A stretch of DNA of 32,122 nt from an uncultured bacterium (GCA_949288725.1 CASELF010000095.1:1-32122); one strand, 5' to 3'. Counted from the stretch's first letter, positions 15,841 through 24,737 are shown. Made by a program: numbers and translations. The notes: generated from the sequence alone by a model not told the origin.

Positions 15841-17446
15841 TTACTTGCTCCCTTATTTCATATGTGGATTCTGTTAAAAATTGAATATTAATTGATTTTT
15901 TAAATTTATTTAATTGTTCAATTATAGCAGTAGTCACTTCATTTACATCTTGGTGTTGCTGGTAAAATTGTTCGTTTTTATCATAATAATTTTTTGCATA
16001 TTTTGAAAATCCATCAAATCCAGCAAGAATTACTTTATTTATATTTAACTTTAGCAATGCTTTAAGTAATATATAAAGAGATGATTCGCCAACTATTGTT
16101 TCTGTTGATTTAAGATTATTCCAATTTAAAATGAAATCTGCTTTAGTTGTTGCATCTTTAATATTACTTGTAACTATAAGTTTTCCCCTGTTTTTGTATA
16201 AAATTTCTCCATCTTGATATTTATCAAATCTTTTGGGATTACTTATAAATATATAATCAGTAGGATAAATTGAATTTATATGATTAACTGATATAACAAT
16301 AGGTTTAGTGTTTTCTATAAATTTTTCAATTTTTGATTTTTGGGTTTTTACTGATACTCCAGGACCTAACAATAGTATTTGACGGTTTTGAATTCGTTTT
16401 ATTAGTTCCTTATATGTGTTTTGGTCATCTATATTGTTTTGTAAATAATTTTGGTATAAAGTTTCAATGTGGGCTTCATTATAAGTAAGTTTTTTATTAT
16501 TATCAATTTTTTGCAAAATAGCATGAATATCTTTTACTGGAAGCATATTTTTCTTTTCCAAATATTTAACATAATTTGGGTGACAATCATTTAAGGCGGA
16601 TAGATAATATGTAAATTGATATCCCCAAGAGTATTCCTTTGTATATTTTAAAATATCAAGTTCTATTGCGTTTAATATTTCTGAAATATCGTAGTTTTTG
16701 TTTAAATTTTCATTTAAGTACATTGCTAAAAGTTCTGTATTACAATTTCCTGCAGATTTCCCCATTCCGTATAATGAACTGTCTAAAATAATATTTCTAT
16801 TAGTTTTTATGTTCAATAATTCTATAGAATTTGAATATGCTAATTGAAAATTGTTATGCGAATGATATCCAATGCTAATCTCATTGTTTAAATTATTATC
16901 TAAAAGGTAAAAATATTTAAATAAACGATCTTTATGTAAAAGTCCATATGTATCGACTAAAGACATTGCATTAGGTTTTAGATTATTAATCAGATCAATC
17001 AAATCTAACATTTCTCTATCTGAATATGTTGTAATTGAAACAGGGTTTGTATATACGTGATATCCTTTTTCTTTTATTCTATGACAAAATTCAATTGCTT
17101 TGTGCATGTCTTTTTTCTTGAAAATAACTCTAATACCATCAATTAGACTTTCGTTTTTAGGTGCAATATTTTCAATGTCGCAAGTGCCAAAATCAATCAT
17201 TGCAACAATTTCTGCTTTTGGGTGAGATTGGTTTTCAAGTATTTTGTCAAAACATTTAGTAGAGGGATTGATGGTTCTGTTTTCATCAAAATCCCTTCTG
17301 TCATCTATAAAGCCTATTTCTATTATGTCAATATGAGATTTTACTAAACGTCTGAAAATACTATTTATGGCAGGATATGTGAAATTCCAATCATTTAGGA
17401 ACCCTCCATCTCGAAGTGTACAATCTAGTAATTTAACTTCTTTCAT
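15833..17446 (-). CDS. DRE-TIM aldolase fused to a DUF115/GT42-like Rossmann domain
   Basis: Residues 1 to about 300 form a DRE-TIM metallolyase barrel of the 4-hydroxy-2-oxovalerate aldolase / HMG-CoA lyase type: LLDCTLRDGG (metal-binding Asp8, Arg12), YHSHNN (metal-binding His195 and His197) and YGMGKSAGN (227-234). Residues from about 355 to 537 form a second domain starting QILLLGPGVSV, with ISVNHINSIYPTDYIFISN and LNINKVILAGFDGF. It resembles the GTGPSL-type domain of the DUF115/GT42-like neighbour at 19156. Known barrel relatives join or split pyruvate or acetyl-CoA with carbonyl compounds. Next to a CMP-sugar synthetase (1 base away) and a phosphatase, it may build a 2-keto acid sugar. 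The fusion is unusual and the substrate is unknown. Confidence 0.8.
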   Translation of the reverse strand: MKEVKLLDCTLRDGGFLNDWNFTYPAINSIFRRLVKSHIDIIEIGFIDDRRDFDENRTINPSTKCFDKILENQSHPKAEIVAMIDFGTCDIENIAPKNESLIDGIRVIFKKKDMHKAIEFCHRIKEKGYHVYTNPVSITTYSDREMLDLIDLINNLKPNAMSLVDTYGLLHKDRLFKYFYLLDNNLNNEISIGYHSHNNFQLAYSNSIELLNIKTNRNIILDSSLYGMGKSAGNCNTELLAMYLNENLNKNYDISEILNAIELDILKYTKEYSWGYQFTYYLSALNDCHPNYVKYLEKKNMLPVKDIHAILQKIDNNKKLTYNEAHIETLYQNYLQNNIDDQNTYKELIKRIQNRQILLLGPGVSVKTQKSKIEKFIENTKPIVISVNHINSIYPTDYIFISNPKRFDKYQDGEILYKNRGKLIVTSNIKDATTKADFILNWNNLKSTETIVGESSLYILLKALLKLNINKVILAGFDGFSKYAKNYYDKNEQFYQQHQDVNEVTTAIIEQLNKFKKSINIQFLTESTYEIREQVSV

Positions 17447-17447
17447 T

Positions 17448-18113
17448 TTATTCTCCCATTCTTAATTTTTTATACATAAATTCTGCAAATTCAAAATCAA
17501 CCATATCATCAATATCAATAGCTTCAACTTTATCTATAGGATATAAATATGGATTTTTCCCCACGTAATGAGAAATTTCAATTAACCTTTTTCTTTCTAT
17601 TAAATTAATCGCAAAATTAAGAGCCATAATATTAGGCAAATCTTGGCTTTTCGGAGTTTTATCAAGTTTATAGTTAATAGGTTTTCCATTCAACCATAGA
17701 AATTCTTTGATATAATGAGATGTGTTTACAGAATCGTATTCAGGGCTGTTATCGTAATAGCATTGGATTAGTTTGGATATTGTTGAATCTTCTATCATTG
17801 GACTTGTTACATTTGTGTACATTATAATATCTGCATTACAGTTTTCTGCTATATTTTTATACATTTCATTAGTGACATTGTCTCCTGCATAATATTCATC
17901 CCTTTTTACAACTTCTACGCCGTGTTGTTTGGCAATGTCTAACATTGTATCATCATTTGAGTTTACTACTATACCATCTAACTCTTTTATCCTTTTAAGT
18001 TGTTCGATTTTTATAGCAAGGAGATTGCTATTTGCAAATGGTCTTATATTTTTGTTTGTGACTCTTTTAGACCCTGATCTTACGGGTATTAGTGCTTTCA
18101 ATGTTTTTGTCAT
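17448..18113 (-). CDS. Acylneuraminate-type cytidylyltransferase (CMP-sugar synthetase)
   Basis: The 221-residue protein has the signature LIPVRSGSKRVTNKN (residues 8-22), the CTP-binding loop of the NeuA/KdsB group. It continues with IVVNSNDDTMLDIAKQHGVE, VVKRDEYYAGDN, YTNVTSPM and a C-terminal EAIDIDDMVDFEFAE, the usual end of COG1083 enzymes. It should couple CTP to a 2-keto acid sugar to give CMP-sugar for a transferase. No NeuB (PEP-dependent synthase) or NeuC gene is visible in the window, which makes the neighbouring aldolase the natural candidate to make its substrate. The stop is 1 base before the aldolase ATG, so the two are translated together. Confidence 0.9.
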   Translation of the reverse strand: MTKTLKALIPVRSGSKRVTNKNIRPFANSNLLAIKIEQLKRIKELDGIVVNSNDDTMLDIAKQHGVEVVKRDEYYAGDNVTNEMYKNIAENCNADIIMYTNVTSPMIEDSTISKLIQCYYDNSPEYDSVNTSHYIKEFLWLNGKPINYKLDKTPKSQDLPNIMALNFAINLIERKRLIEISHYVGKNPYLYPIDKVEAIDIDDMVDFEFAEFMYKKLRMGE

Positions 18114-18116
18114 TTT

Positions 18117-19159
18117 TTAAAATCCTTTCATAATTTCTTCTATAATTTTTGTTTCATTCATTTCGTCCGTGTTATATTCAAATAAATTTTCTTTTGTTAC
18201 TCCGGGATAATGAATTAAGGAGCTTGTTCTTAACATTTCTGTTGCATTTACGGGATTATATTTATGTGGAGTGTATATAACATGTTTTGGGATATTATTA
18301 GTACTTATAATTTCTAAAAATCCACATCTGATAGCAATAATCCCTTTTGCTATTGAGGCAAGATATGATGCTTGACCGATATTTAGGTAGGCTGATAATG
18401 GTGCAATCTCAGAATATCCTGTTTTAGTGTTTATGAAAAGGTCATATCCTTTTTCTTTTAAATTTGAACAAATATTTTTCCAAAAACTTAAACTTACTGG
18501 CAGTACAGATTTAGGTTCAGGAACTAGAAATATAAAATTGTCTTTATTTAAGTTAGGACAAAGTGTATTCACTTCTGCAATAATTTGGGAGTTGTATTTT
18601 GGGGAAATTAGTTTGTAACTAGTAGCTCCAGACATTTTTCTGATTTCAGTTGGATAATCCTCTCCTTTACCTTTAGAAAATTTATTATTAAATAAATTCA
18701 TGGATTCTTGATATGTGCAGTGATATACAATAATAGTTTTTCCTTTATATTTATATTTTCTTTTTAATAGAGAAATGTTAATTTCTTCCCAAGTAGTATC
18801 AATATGATAGAAAGGAATATCTGTATACATTTCAAATAGTTCTTTATAGAATTTATTGTTAGACACTATACATGGATTTTTTGCATTATATTTTTTGTTT
18901 AGATTCTCTATAATGAAATTAAGCAAATATGCTTCACCAAGACCTGCAGTTCTTACTATCCATACAAAATCATGTTTTTCATTAATTGTTTTTATAATTT
19001 TATCTAATATTTTTTTTCAAACGATTTCGGGAAAATTGAATATTTTGTAGTTTTAGTATTATTGTTTTTTTCTATACTGACTTGATATATAGGAATATTT
19101 AATAGATCTATTTCTTTAAATCCCCTTAATTCATGTTTTTTTAATAATTTCATCTTCAT
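18117..19159 (-). CDS. GT9-like glycosyltransferase, interrupted by a frameshift at an A8 tract
   Basis: The gene begins at the ATG at 19159, overlapping the upstream stop by ATGA, with AGAGGT before it. Frame 1 runs 51 codons to a TAG at 19004-19006. Just before the stop the coding strand reads GAA AAA AAA (eight A, 19017-19010). A one-base backward slip, or a ninth A, enters the frame that runs to 18117. The restored segment (KKILDKIIKTINEKHDFVWI, then VRTAGLGEAYLLNF) aligns with the start of the GT9-like domains at 20595 and in the 26249 gene. The second part also matches them (LVPEPKSVLPVSLSFW, AIRCGFLEI). The separate frame from 18926 would begin at a TTG without a ribosome-binding site. 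Role inferred: hexosyl- or heptosyltransferase. Confidence 0.7.
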
Positions 19160-20547
19160 TGTACCTCTTTTATATCCATACTTATAAATTTAATTCCTAA
19201 TTTTCTGTAATCTGGATTAAGACCAAACATACTAGGGGAAGCTGAACGGTCAAGTTTGAAGTTAATTATTAAGTTATTATTAGTTATTAGTTCTTTCTTA
19301 ATGAGTAATTTGATTTCGAAATCAATATCTTGCGTTTTATTAGGAATTTCAATTTTATTGATGAAATTATTATTTGCGTATATCTCTATATTTAATCCAT
19401 TTAACCATTCTAATAATTCTGGCCAAGTCTCCAGTTTAAACTTAATTTCTAAATTTGTTTTTTTTTCAATATTAAATGAAAGTTCAACTGTTTCTTGCTC
19501 TGTCCATCTTAACCTATTTTCTTCAATATAAGATAAGCCTTTTGTGGAAATTTTATTATCTGTTGTATCTGCAAATTCGTAGTGAAATGGGCAACTGATA
19601 GGTAAAGAATTAGGGTACTCATCATTGAAAATACTTTTTAGACCAACAGGGTTAATTGATATGATTTCTACATCTGGATAATAAATTTGAGCAAATTTCT
19701 TCAATTTATAATATCCAGCTAAGACTAAATGGATATTCATTGGTGCTCCACTCTGTTTTTTATTATCAAAATTTCCTAAAGTATTTGTGTCTAGTCCCAC
19801 AAGGTAGATTTTTTTAGGATGGGTATATAATGCAAAATGTAAAGCACTTGCGGCTATAGTCCCAGAATTAATTAAACAATTAGTTTCTAAGTTTTTAGAG
19901 GGATTATTTACTAATAATTTGCAATAATAATTATGTGTTGCTTTACTCAATATATATTCAGGAATTTGTAAAAATTCAGGACCATCCAAAAATGTTCCAT
20001 AAAATTTTGTGCAGTTATAATCATCAGCTTGCTGTATGTATGGTTTTATACCGTACCAGTCAGCAGCAAATAAATAATCTAATTTTATTTTATCGTATTG
20101 AAAAGCTCTGTTACATCCAATATTGATAGTGTTGAGGATTGGTTTGTATTTTCTTAAACTTGGACCAGTTCCAATAATACAAATATTGTCGTTTATATGT
20201 TTATTTTTATATTGAGGAAAAACTTTTGTATGTAAGTTTTGTATTTCAAGATAATTATTTATATTACTTAATTGATATTTTATAGTATTGATATTTTTAT
20301 TTTGTTTTAAAGATATTTTTTTAATTAGTGGAATATAACTTAACTTTTTTTTTGTAAAAATTTTTAAACCTAAAAGATAATATTTTATATGTTTACCTTG
20401 TTTTTTTATTGTTAGTAATCCATTTATATATTTTTTTTCGGAATATTCAGGTTTACATTTATAATTATAATATTCTTTAAATATTGTAAAGCCAAGTAGT
20501 TTGTTTTTTTTGTAATTTTCTTTTTCTATAGTTTTATAAATAAGCAT
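19156..20547 (-). CDS. DUF115/GT42-like glycosyltransferase with C-terminal beta domain
   Basis: The central part of this 463-residue protein has NICIIGTGPSLRKYKPIL (121-138), INIGCNRAFQ, LDYLFAADWYG (157-167) and INSGTIAASALHFALY (226-241), then KKIYLVGLD. This order is shared by DUF115/MptE-like proteins and by Campylobacter-type GT42 sialyltransferases (GNGPSL ... SG ... IYLCGIDFY). With a CMP-sugar synthetase three genes on, transfer from a CMP-sugar is a reasonable proposal, though not proven. The last 125 residues or so form a beta-rich accessory domain ending DRSASPSMFGLNPDYRKLGI, a motif I recall at the ends of other glycan-cluster transferases. The coding strand has two A9 runs (around 20345 and 19458), both in frame here. 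Confidence 0.7.
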   Translation of the reverse strand: MLIYKTIEKENYKKNKLLGFTIFKEYYNYKCKPEYSEKKYINGLLTIKKQGKHIKYYLLGLKIFTKKKLSYIPLIKKISLKQNKNINTIKYQLSNINNYLEIQNLHTKVFPQYKNKHINDNICIIGTGPSLRKYKPILNTINIGCNRAFQYDKIKLDYLFAADWYGIKPYIQQADDYNCTKFYGTFLDGPEFLQIPEYILSKATHNYYCKLLVNNPSKNLETNCLINSGTIAASALHFALYTHPKKIYLVGLDTNTLGNFDNKKQSGAPMNIHLVLAGYYKLKKFAQIYYPDVEIISINPVGLKSIFNDEYPNSLPISCPFHYEFADTTDNKISTKGLSYIEENRLRWTEQETVELSFNIEKKTNLEIKFKLETWPELLEWLNGLNIEIYANNNFINKIEIPNKTQDIDFEIKLLIKKELITNNNLIINFKLDRSASPSMFGLNPDYRKLGIKFISMDIKEVQ

Positions 20548-20594
20548 ATTTTTCCCTCTATTCTTAATTTAATATCTGTATTTGATGCCCCAGT

Positions 20595-21605
20595 TTAGCA
20601 AATCTTTTCTTCTACTTTATTTAGTTGATACATTTTCATTGATGTTATTCTATACATATTTTCATCAAATGTTTTGTCAGGTTCGTCTTTAAACGCTCGT
20701 TTAAATTCAACTAATTGTTCTATTGGCGATATTGTGCTGAAATACATTGTTTCTGGATAATATATTTCAAGATTTTCTAGTTTCATAATCCCCAAAAGGT
20801 CATTAAATCCACTACGTATGGCAAGAACCTTTTTGCATAACGAACAAAAATAAAGTTGTTCTGCCATTGGTAAAAATATTGTTTTATATCCATGGTATTC
20901 TTTCTGGTTTGAATTGAATACAATTTCATAACCTTGTTTTTTATATTCTTCTGCTTTTTTTAGCCAAAAGTCTTCACTTAATAATTTGCTATTAAATGAG
21001 TTTGAATCTTTTGATATAAATATAGTTTTATCTATATTTATTCCCATTTGAATTATTTTTTGAGATACAGAGTTTTTTATTTCTTCTGGGAATATTGGAG
21101 ATTCTATATTTGACCAGTTATCAAGGTTCATCATTCTTGCATATAATTCTAAGAAATTCTCTGATTGATACCTCGGTGCATTATAAAATTTCCAGTGATT
21201 TATCTCAAAATAATTTCCTTTTTTTATTTCGAAATTGGGATTTCTATAAATATAGTTATAAATATCTTTATTTACAGTCATAACTTCATCAATTGATGGA
21301 AATAACTTTGCAACTTGTGCTCTATTTTCATCATTGACCAATACAAGAATTTTTCCACCATATTTTCGTTTAAATTCCTTCATTAGTGAGCAGGGAATCC
21401 CCAAATCTCCCCAAGGGAAAAATAAGGTAAATATCCAATAGTCTTTATATTCAGAATTAATTTTTTGGACTTGGTTTCCCGCATAAATGTTAAAGAACTG
21501 CTCCTTAATTTTATGACGTTTCTTTTTACTAAAGATGAATAATGTTAAAATCTTATATGTGATTTTATTTATTATTTTGTTTTGTAATATTTTGTTATTA
21601 GTCAT
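20595..21605 (-). CDS. GT9-like glycosyltransferase (heptosyltransferase fold)
   Basis: The 336-residue protein has a basic N-terminal stretch, then KDYWIFTLFFPWGDLGIPCS (first nucleotide-fold strand and Gly loop), KILVLVNDENRAQVAKLFPS, and a second half with FISKDSNSFNSKLLSEDFW, GYEIVFNSNQ and CKKVLAIRSGFNDLLG. These blocks match the frameshifted gene at 18117 and the C-terminal half of the 26249 gene, so the operon holds three paralogous domains. The layout resembles GT9 heptosyltransferases (GT-B fold, cytoplasmic, ADP-sugar donors), but the similarity is distant and donor and acceptor are unknown. AGAGGG precedes the ATG and the gap to the next gene is 47 bases, the largest in the operon. 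Confidence 0.65.
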   Translation of the reverse strand: MTNNKILQNKIINKITYKILTLFIFSKKKRHKIKEQFFNIYAGNQVQKINSEYKDYWIFTLFFPWGDLGIPCSLMKEFKRKYGGKILVLVNDENRAQVAKLFPSIDEVMTVNKDIYNYIYRNPNFEIKKGNYFEINHWKFYNAPRYQSENFLELYARMMNLDNWSNIESPIFPEEIKNSVSQKIIQMGINIDKTIFISKDSNSFNSKLLSEDFWLKKAEEYKKQGYEIVFNSNQKEYHGYKTIFLPMAEQLYFCSLCKKVLAIRSGFNDLLGIMKLENLEIYYPETMYFSTISPIEQLVEFKRAFKDEPDKTFDENMYRITSMKMYQLNKVEEKIC

Positions 21606-21612
21606 TTGCCCT

Positions 21613-22284
21613 CTATACTAAAACTTTTTGTATATTATTCTTTCTTATTGATGAAATTGCTTCTTTATAAATTACTTCTGGTCTAAACAATGTAGCGGTT
21701 CCTAAAACAAAACCTTTTACACCTTTTGTTTGCCATTGGATAATTCTTTCTTTTGTCACTGCCCCGTCTATGTATACATCAAATTGATAGAATTTTTGTA
21801 AATTTAATAATTTTTCAATCTTCTTATCAACATATTGTTGATATTTTCTGCCGGCATGTCCTGGGTTTACTCCTAATACAAGAACTCTATCTGCGGTATT
21901 TAATAATTCTTCTATTGTGGAGATGGCAGTTCCAGGATTTATTGCTATTCCTGCGATTGCACCATGTTGATGTATTTTTTCAATTGTTGTTGCCGGATCA
22001 GGATCAACTTCCGGATGAATATAAATTATATCTATTCCTAAGTTGAATAATATGTCTAAGTAATTATATGGTTTTGAAACCATTAAATGCGCTTCCACTT
22101 GTTTTGTGGTATTACGCTTGATGTATGCCATATCTTGATAACCCATTCCAAAGTTATCTACAAAACTTCCATCCATTATATCTATATGAAAGATGTCTAT
22201 ACCTGCATTTTCAAGGTCTTTAACTTCATCCTTCAAGCAAGCATAATTTGCACACATCATTGATGCGGATAACTCTATTGTCAT
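21613..22284 (-). CDS. Ribulose-phosphate / allulose-phosphate 3-epimerase-like enzyme
   Basis: This 223-residue TIM barrel of the Rpe/AlsE family moves the configuration at C3 of a ketose phosphate. Metal ligands are in the expected places: FHIDIMDG (His33, Asp35), EAHLMVSKP (His66) and YIDGAVT (Asp173). GIAINPGT and VLVLGVNPGHAGRKYQ complete the phosphate-binding end. The loop after DGSFV reads DNFGMG instead of the usual PN-x-T-x-G, which hints at a different substrate from ribulose 5-phosphate. It sits inside the glycan operon and starts directly after the stop of the mannose-6-phosphate isomerase, with GGAGGAAATGTAG as the binding region. It is probably a dedicated copy that makes a sugar-phosphate precursor for the surface glycan. 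Confidence 0.85.
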   Translation of the reverse strand: MTIELSASMMCANYACLKDEVKDLENAGIDIFHIDIMDGSFVDNFGMGYQDMAYIKRNTTKQVEAHLMVSKPYNYLDILFNLGIDIIYIHPEVDPDPATTIEKIHQHGAIAGIAINPGTAISTIEELLNTADRVLVLGVNPGHAGRKYQQYVDKKIEKLLNLQKFYQFDVYIDGAVTKERIIQWQTKGVKGFVLGTATLFRPEVIYKEAISSIRKNNIQKVLV

Positions 22285-23190
22285 CTACATTTCCTCCTCT
22301 AATAATGCTCTTGATACAATAAATTTAGATTTGTTTATCTTTATTTGTTCATCTGGTTCAAGTACAACCGTTACACCCTTTTGGATTTTACAACCCTCTA
22401 GTGTGTTTTCTCCTTCTAAAAATGTTAAACATTCTATTGTCTTAGAGTTATTTTTATATTCTTCTACTCCGTTCATCAATTTTGTTGAGTATATACGTTC
22501 GTGTTTTTCTATTCCTTCTTCATATTTTTCTGCTTTTGATTTGTTTTCTACGATAATAGAATTTAATGCTTTTTCGGTTTGTAACGGGCGTTTTTGTCCG
22601 TTTTTATCTATTCTGTCAAAGTCATATACTCTATATGTGGCATTACAATTTTCTTCAATTTCGTAAACAAGGCTGCCTGCTGCCATTGCATGCATTGTTC
22701 CTGCTTTTATATATACGTAATCTCCTTGTTCTATTGGTAAATAATTTATAATTTCATCATATTTCTCCTGTGAAACTTTTTCTCTTAGTTCTTCTGAATT
22801 TTGAGCCTTACAGCCGTCATATATTTTTCCTGTTTTGGGAGTCTCCAAGAAATACCACGATTCATTTTTTCCAAAATCAGCATTTTCTAACTTTTTTGCC
22901 ATTTCATCATTTGGGTGAACCTGCAAACTTAAATCTTGCGTTGCATCAACCAGTGCTAATAGAAATGGTAATTCCTTATATTTACCAAGATTTAGACGTT
23001 CCTTATTTTCGTCAAAATATTTTCTGAATAATTGACCTTTATATTTACCGTTTAAGATTTCACTTTCCAATTCCCCATTTGAGATTAGAGAATATAAATG
23101 TCCGATAGTTTTACTATTTGTGTTTGAATATGGAGTTAATCTATCTCCGCCCCATATAGTTTCATGTACTATTGTTTTAATTATTAACAT
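22285..23190 (-). CDS. manA: Mannose-6-phosphate isomerase, class I
   Basis: The 301-residue cupin enzyme interconverts fructose 6-phosphate and mannose 6-phosphate with one zinc ion. Visible ligands are LSLQVHPND (Gln90, His92), NESWYFLE (Glu110) and AGTMHAMAAG (His167). IWGGDRL near the N-terminus is also typical. It has the short length of the Gram-positive-type class I enzymes. AAGGAGATAGT precedes the ATG. Within the operon it would open the route from central metabolism to a mannose- or heptose-derived nucleotide sugar. The symbol is by family; orthology to a particular manA is not shown. Confidence 0.9.
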   Translation of the reverse strand: MLIIKTIVHETIWGGDRLTPYSNTNSKTIGHLYSLISNGELESEILNGKYKGQLFRKYFDENKERLNLGKYKELPFLLALVDATQDLSLQVHPNDEMAKKLENADFGKNESWYFLETPKTGKIYDGCKAQNSEELREKVSQEKYDEIINYLPIEQGDYVYIKAGTMHAMAAGSLVYEIEENCNATYRVYDFDRIDKNGQKRPLQTEKALNSIIVENKSKAEKYEEGIEKHERIYSTKLMNGVEEYKNNSKTIECLTFLEGENTLEGCKIQKGVTVVLEPDEQIKINKSKFIVSRALLEEEM

Positions 23191-23199
23191 ACTATCTCC

Positions 23200-23586
23200 T
23201 TATAAGCTTTCATCTACTATAATCTCTATGTTTTCTAATCCTTGGTTTCTTTGTGGAGTTATTGCATACGCACATTTTAAGCCGGATGGCTTGTCATCAT
23301 TGATTAAAATCCTTTCTCCCATTGGCATTCCAAAAAGAATCTCGTTATATCGAATGTTATGCTCTTTAAGAAAGTTTTCAGTTTTTGTACGCGCTTCTTT
23401 TTCTCTTGCTGTTAAAATCAAAACGAAATCTTCTTTCGGAATTGATTGTAAAAATTCCTTTGCTCCCGGAAGAAATTTGTCTTCTCCCGTCTTATATCCA
23501 TTGTGTTCCACAAGTGTTCCGTCAAAATCCAAAACCCATGTGTGCCCAAGTGGTGATATTCTAATTTGTTCTTTTTCTTTTAGCAT
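23200..23586 (-). CDS. Small HAD-family phosphatase
   Basis: The 128-residue protein has the core HAD motifs without a cap domain: WVLDFDGTLVEHNGY (Asp20, Asp22), LILTAREKEARTK (motif II and the following Arg/Lys) and ERILINDDKPSGLKCAY (Asp97, Asp98 as motif IV). Such short capless HAD proteins occur beside nucleotidyltransferase genes in capsule and lipopolysaccharide clusters and probably remove phosphate from a sugar phosphate or a larger substrate. Here it lies between mannose-6-phosphate isomerase (9 bases) and an acyltransferase (17 bases). GAGAGGAATAAAAA precedes the ATG. The exact substrate is not predictable from the sequence. Confidence 0.75.
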   Translation of the reverse strand: MLKEKEQIRISPLGHTWVLDFDGTLVEHNGYKTGEDKFLPGAKEFLQSIPKEDFVLILTAREKEARTKTENFLKEHNIRYNEILFGMPMGERILINDDKPSGLKCAYAITPQRNQGLENIEIIVDESL

Positions 23587-23603
23587 TTTTTATTCCTCTC
23601 GTG

Positions 23604-24737
23604 TTAACTTTTTATACTTTCAGGGCATAGTAATGGCTCAGATTTATTTTTGAACCATAATTTATTAAGTAATTTTGCTGCCGGTTGCTCTACAAAATGG
23701 TAGGTTAAAACCGCTACAAATAAGGCTAAAATATATGGTATTATGAGGTTTAATATTGGATGTGAGATTACAAAATCTTTGTAAATCCATACCTTCTGGC
23801 TAAATATTTCTTGAATCCACATATGTATCATGTATATTGCGAAAGTGTATCTTCCTAAAAATACAGATATTTGGTTATTTAATATTTGTGAGATATATCC
23901 TTTTTTTAGAAGAAACAGGATAAATAAAATAGTAAATATAATAATATATATTAACCAGTTGGTATAATGTAATACCCCTAACATTGTCTTTTTTATGATG
24001 AAATAGAGACAATATAATTCAAGTAGAGTGAATGTTATTGTCTCCCAAGAAAATTTTGTACAAGTAGTTGATTTGTAGTTCGTGTAGAATTTTGCAATGA
24101 AATATCCGATTGATAATCCCCCAATAGCTCGTAGTATTCCTATATTTATAAAGTGATAGTATAAACTTGGTGGGTTGATTGTTGTTGAAAGTAAAAAGGT
24201 ATATGAAAAACAAATACCAAGTCCCATTATTAGATTCATCCATTGTTCTGAGATTGTTTTTCTTAAGTAGAAAAACAACATTGTGGTCCAAAATAAAGCA
24301 GCAATAAACCAAGTATGTCTTAATGCTCCCCAGTAATTTGGTTCGAAGAAACCTGTGTTGTTAATCAAAAATAGATAGAAAAAGTTGTCATATTTTTTTA
24401 AAGTACATAAATTCAACCAATCTAAAGTGAGGAAACAAAAGACTAAAAATATCATTAATGGATAAAATCTTATAAGTTTCTTTTTGAAGAAATCTATAAA
24501 AGAAATAGAAAAATCGGTTTTCCAAAACAGAAAGAAGCCACTTATGATAAAGAAGAAGTCACACCAAAGCATTGCTTTTGAAAAATTAGGATAAATATTG
24601 GCATACAAAGGAACATCTGCAAGATATTTATGGCATAACGAAATTTTACCCCAAATGAAATGGTGTAATATAATAGCATTTGCCCCTATAAATCTTAATA
24701 TTTCAATATTTTTTAATTTTTCTTTTGTTGTATTCAT
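23604..24737 (-). CDS. Acyltransferase-3 family membrane O-acyltransferase
   Basis: The 377-residue protein has about ten hydrophobic segments and the N-terminal signature NIEILRFIGANAIILHHFIW (Arg15, His25-His26 region), typical of OafA/YrhL-like enzymes. These transfer an acetyl or other acyl group from cytoplasmic acyl-CoA to a sugar at the membrane. The later motifs WFIAALFW, FLGRYTFAIYMIHMW and a C-terminal YHFVEQPAAKLLNKLW (with the conserved VE-x-P) fit the family well. It likely O-acetylates the glycan made by the operon. It has no C-terminal SGNH domain. GAGGTCATATAA precedes the ATG. Confidence 0.9.
   Translation of the reverse strand: MNTTKEKLKNIEILRFIGANAIILHHFIWGKISLCHKYLADVPLYANIYPNFSKAMLWCDFFFIISGFFLFWKTDFSISFIDFFKKKLIRFYPLMIFLVFCFLTLDWLNLCTLKKYDNFFYLFLINNTGFFEPNYWGALRHTWFIAALFWTTMLFFYLRKTISEQWMNLIMGLGICFSYTFLLSTTINPPSLYYHFINIGILRAIGGLSIGYFIAKFYTNYKSTTCTKFSWETITFTLLELYCLYFIIKKTMLGVLHYTNWLIYIIIFTILFILFLLKKGYISQILNNQISVFLGRYTFAIYMIHMWIQEIFSQKVWIYKDFVISHPILNLIIPYILALFVAVLTYHFVEQPAAKLLNKLWFKNKSEPLLCPESIKS

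Noticed and set aside
18117..18926. A separate 269-residue gene starting at TTG 18926
   Set aside because: There is no ribosome-binding site before this TTG, and the coding signal and the match to paralogues continue upstream to the A8 tract, so it is the main part of a frameshifted gene.
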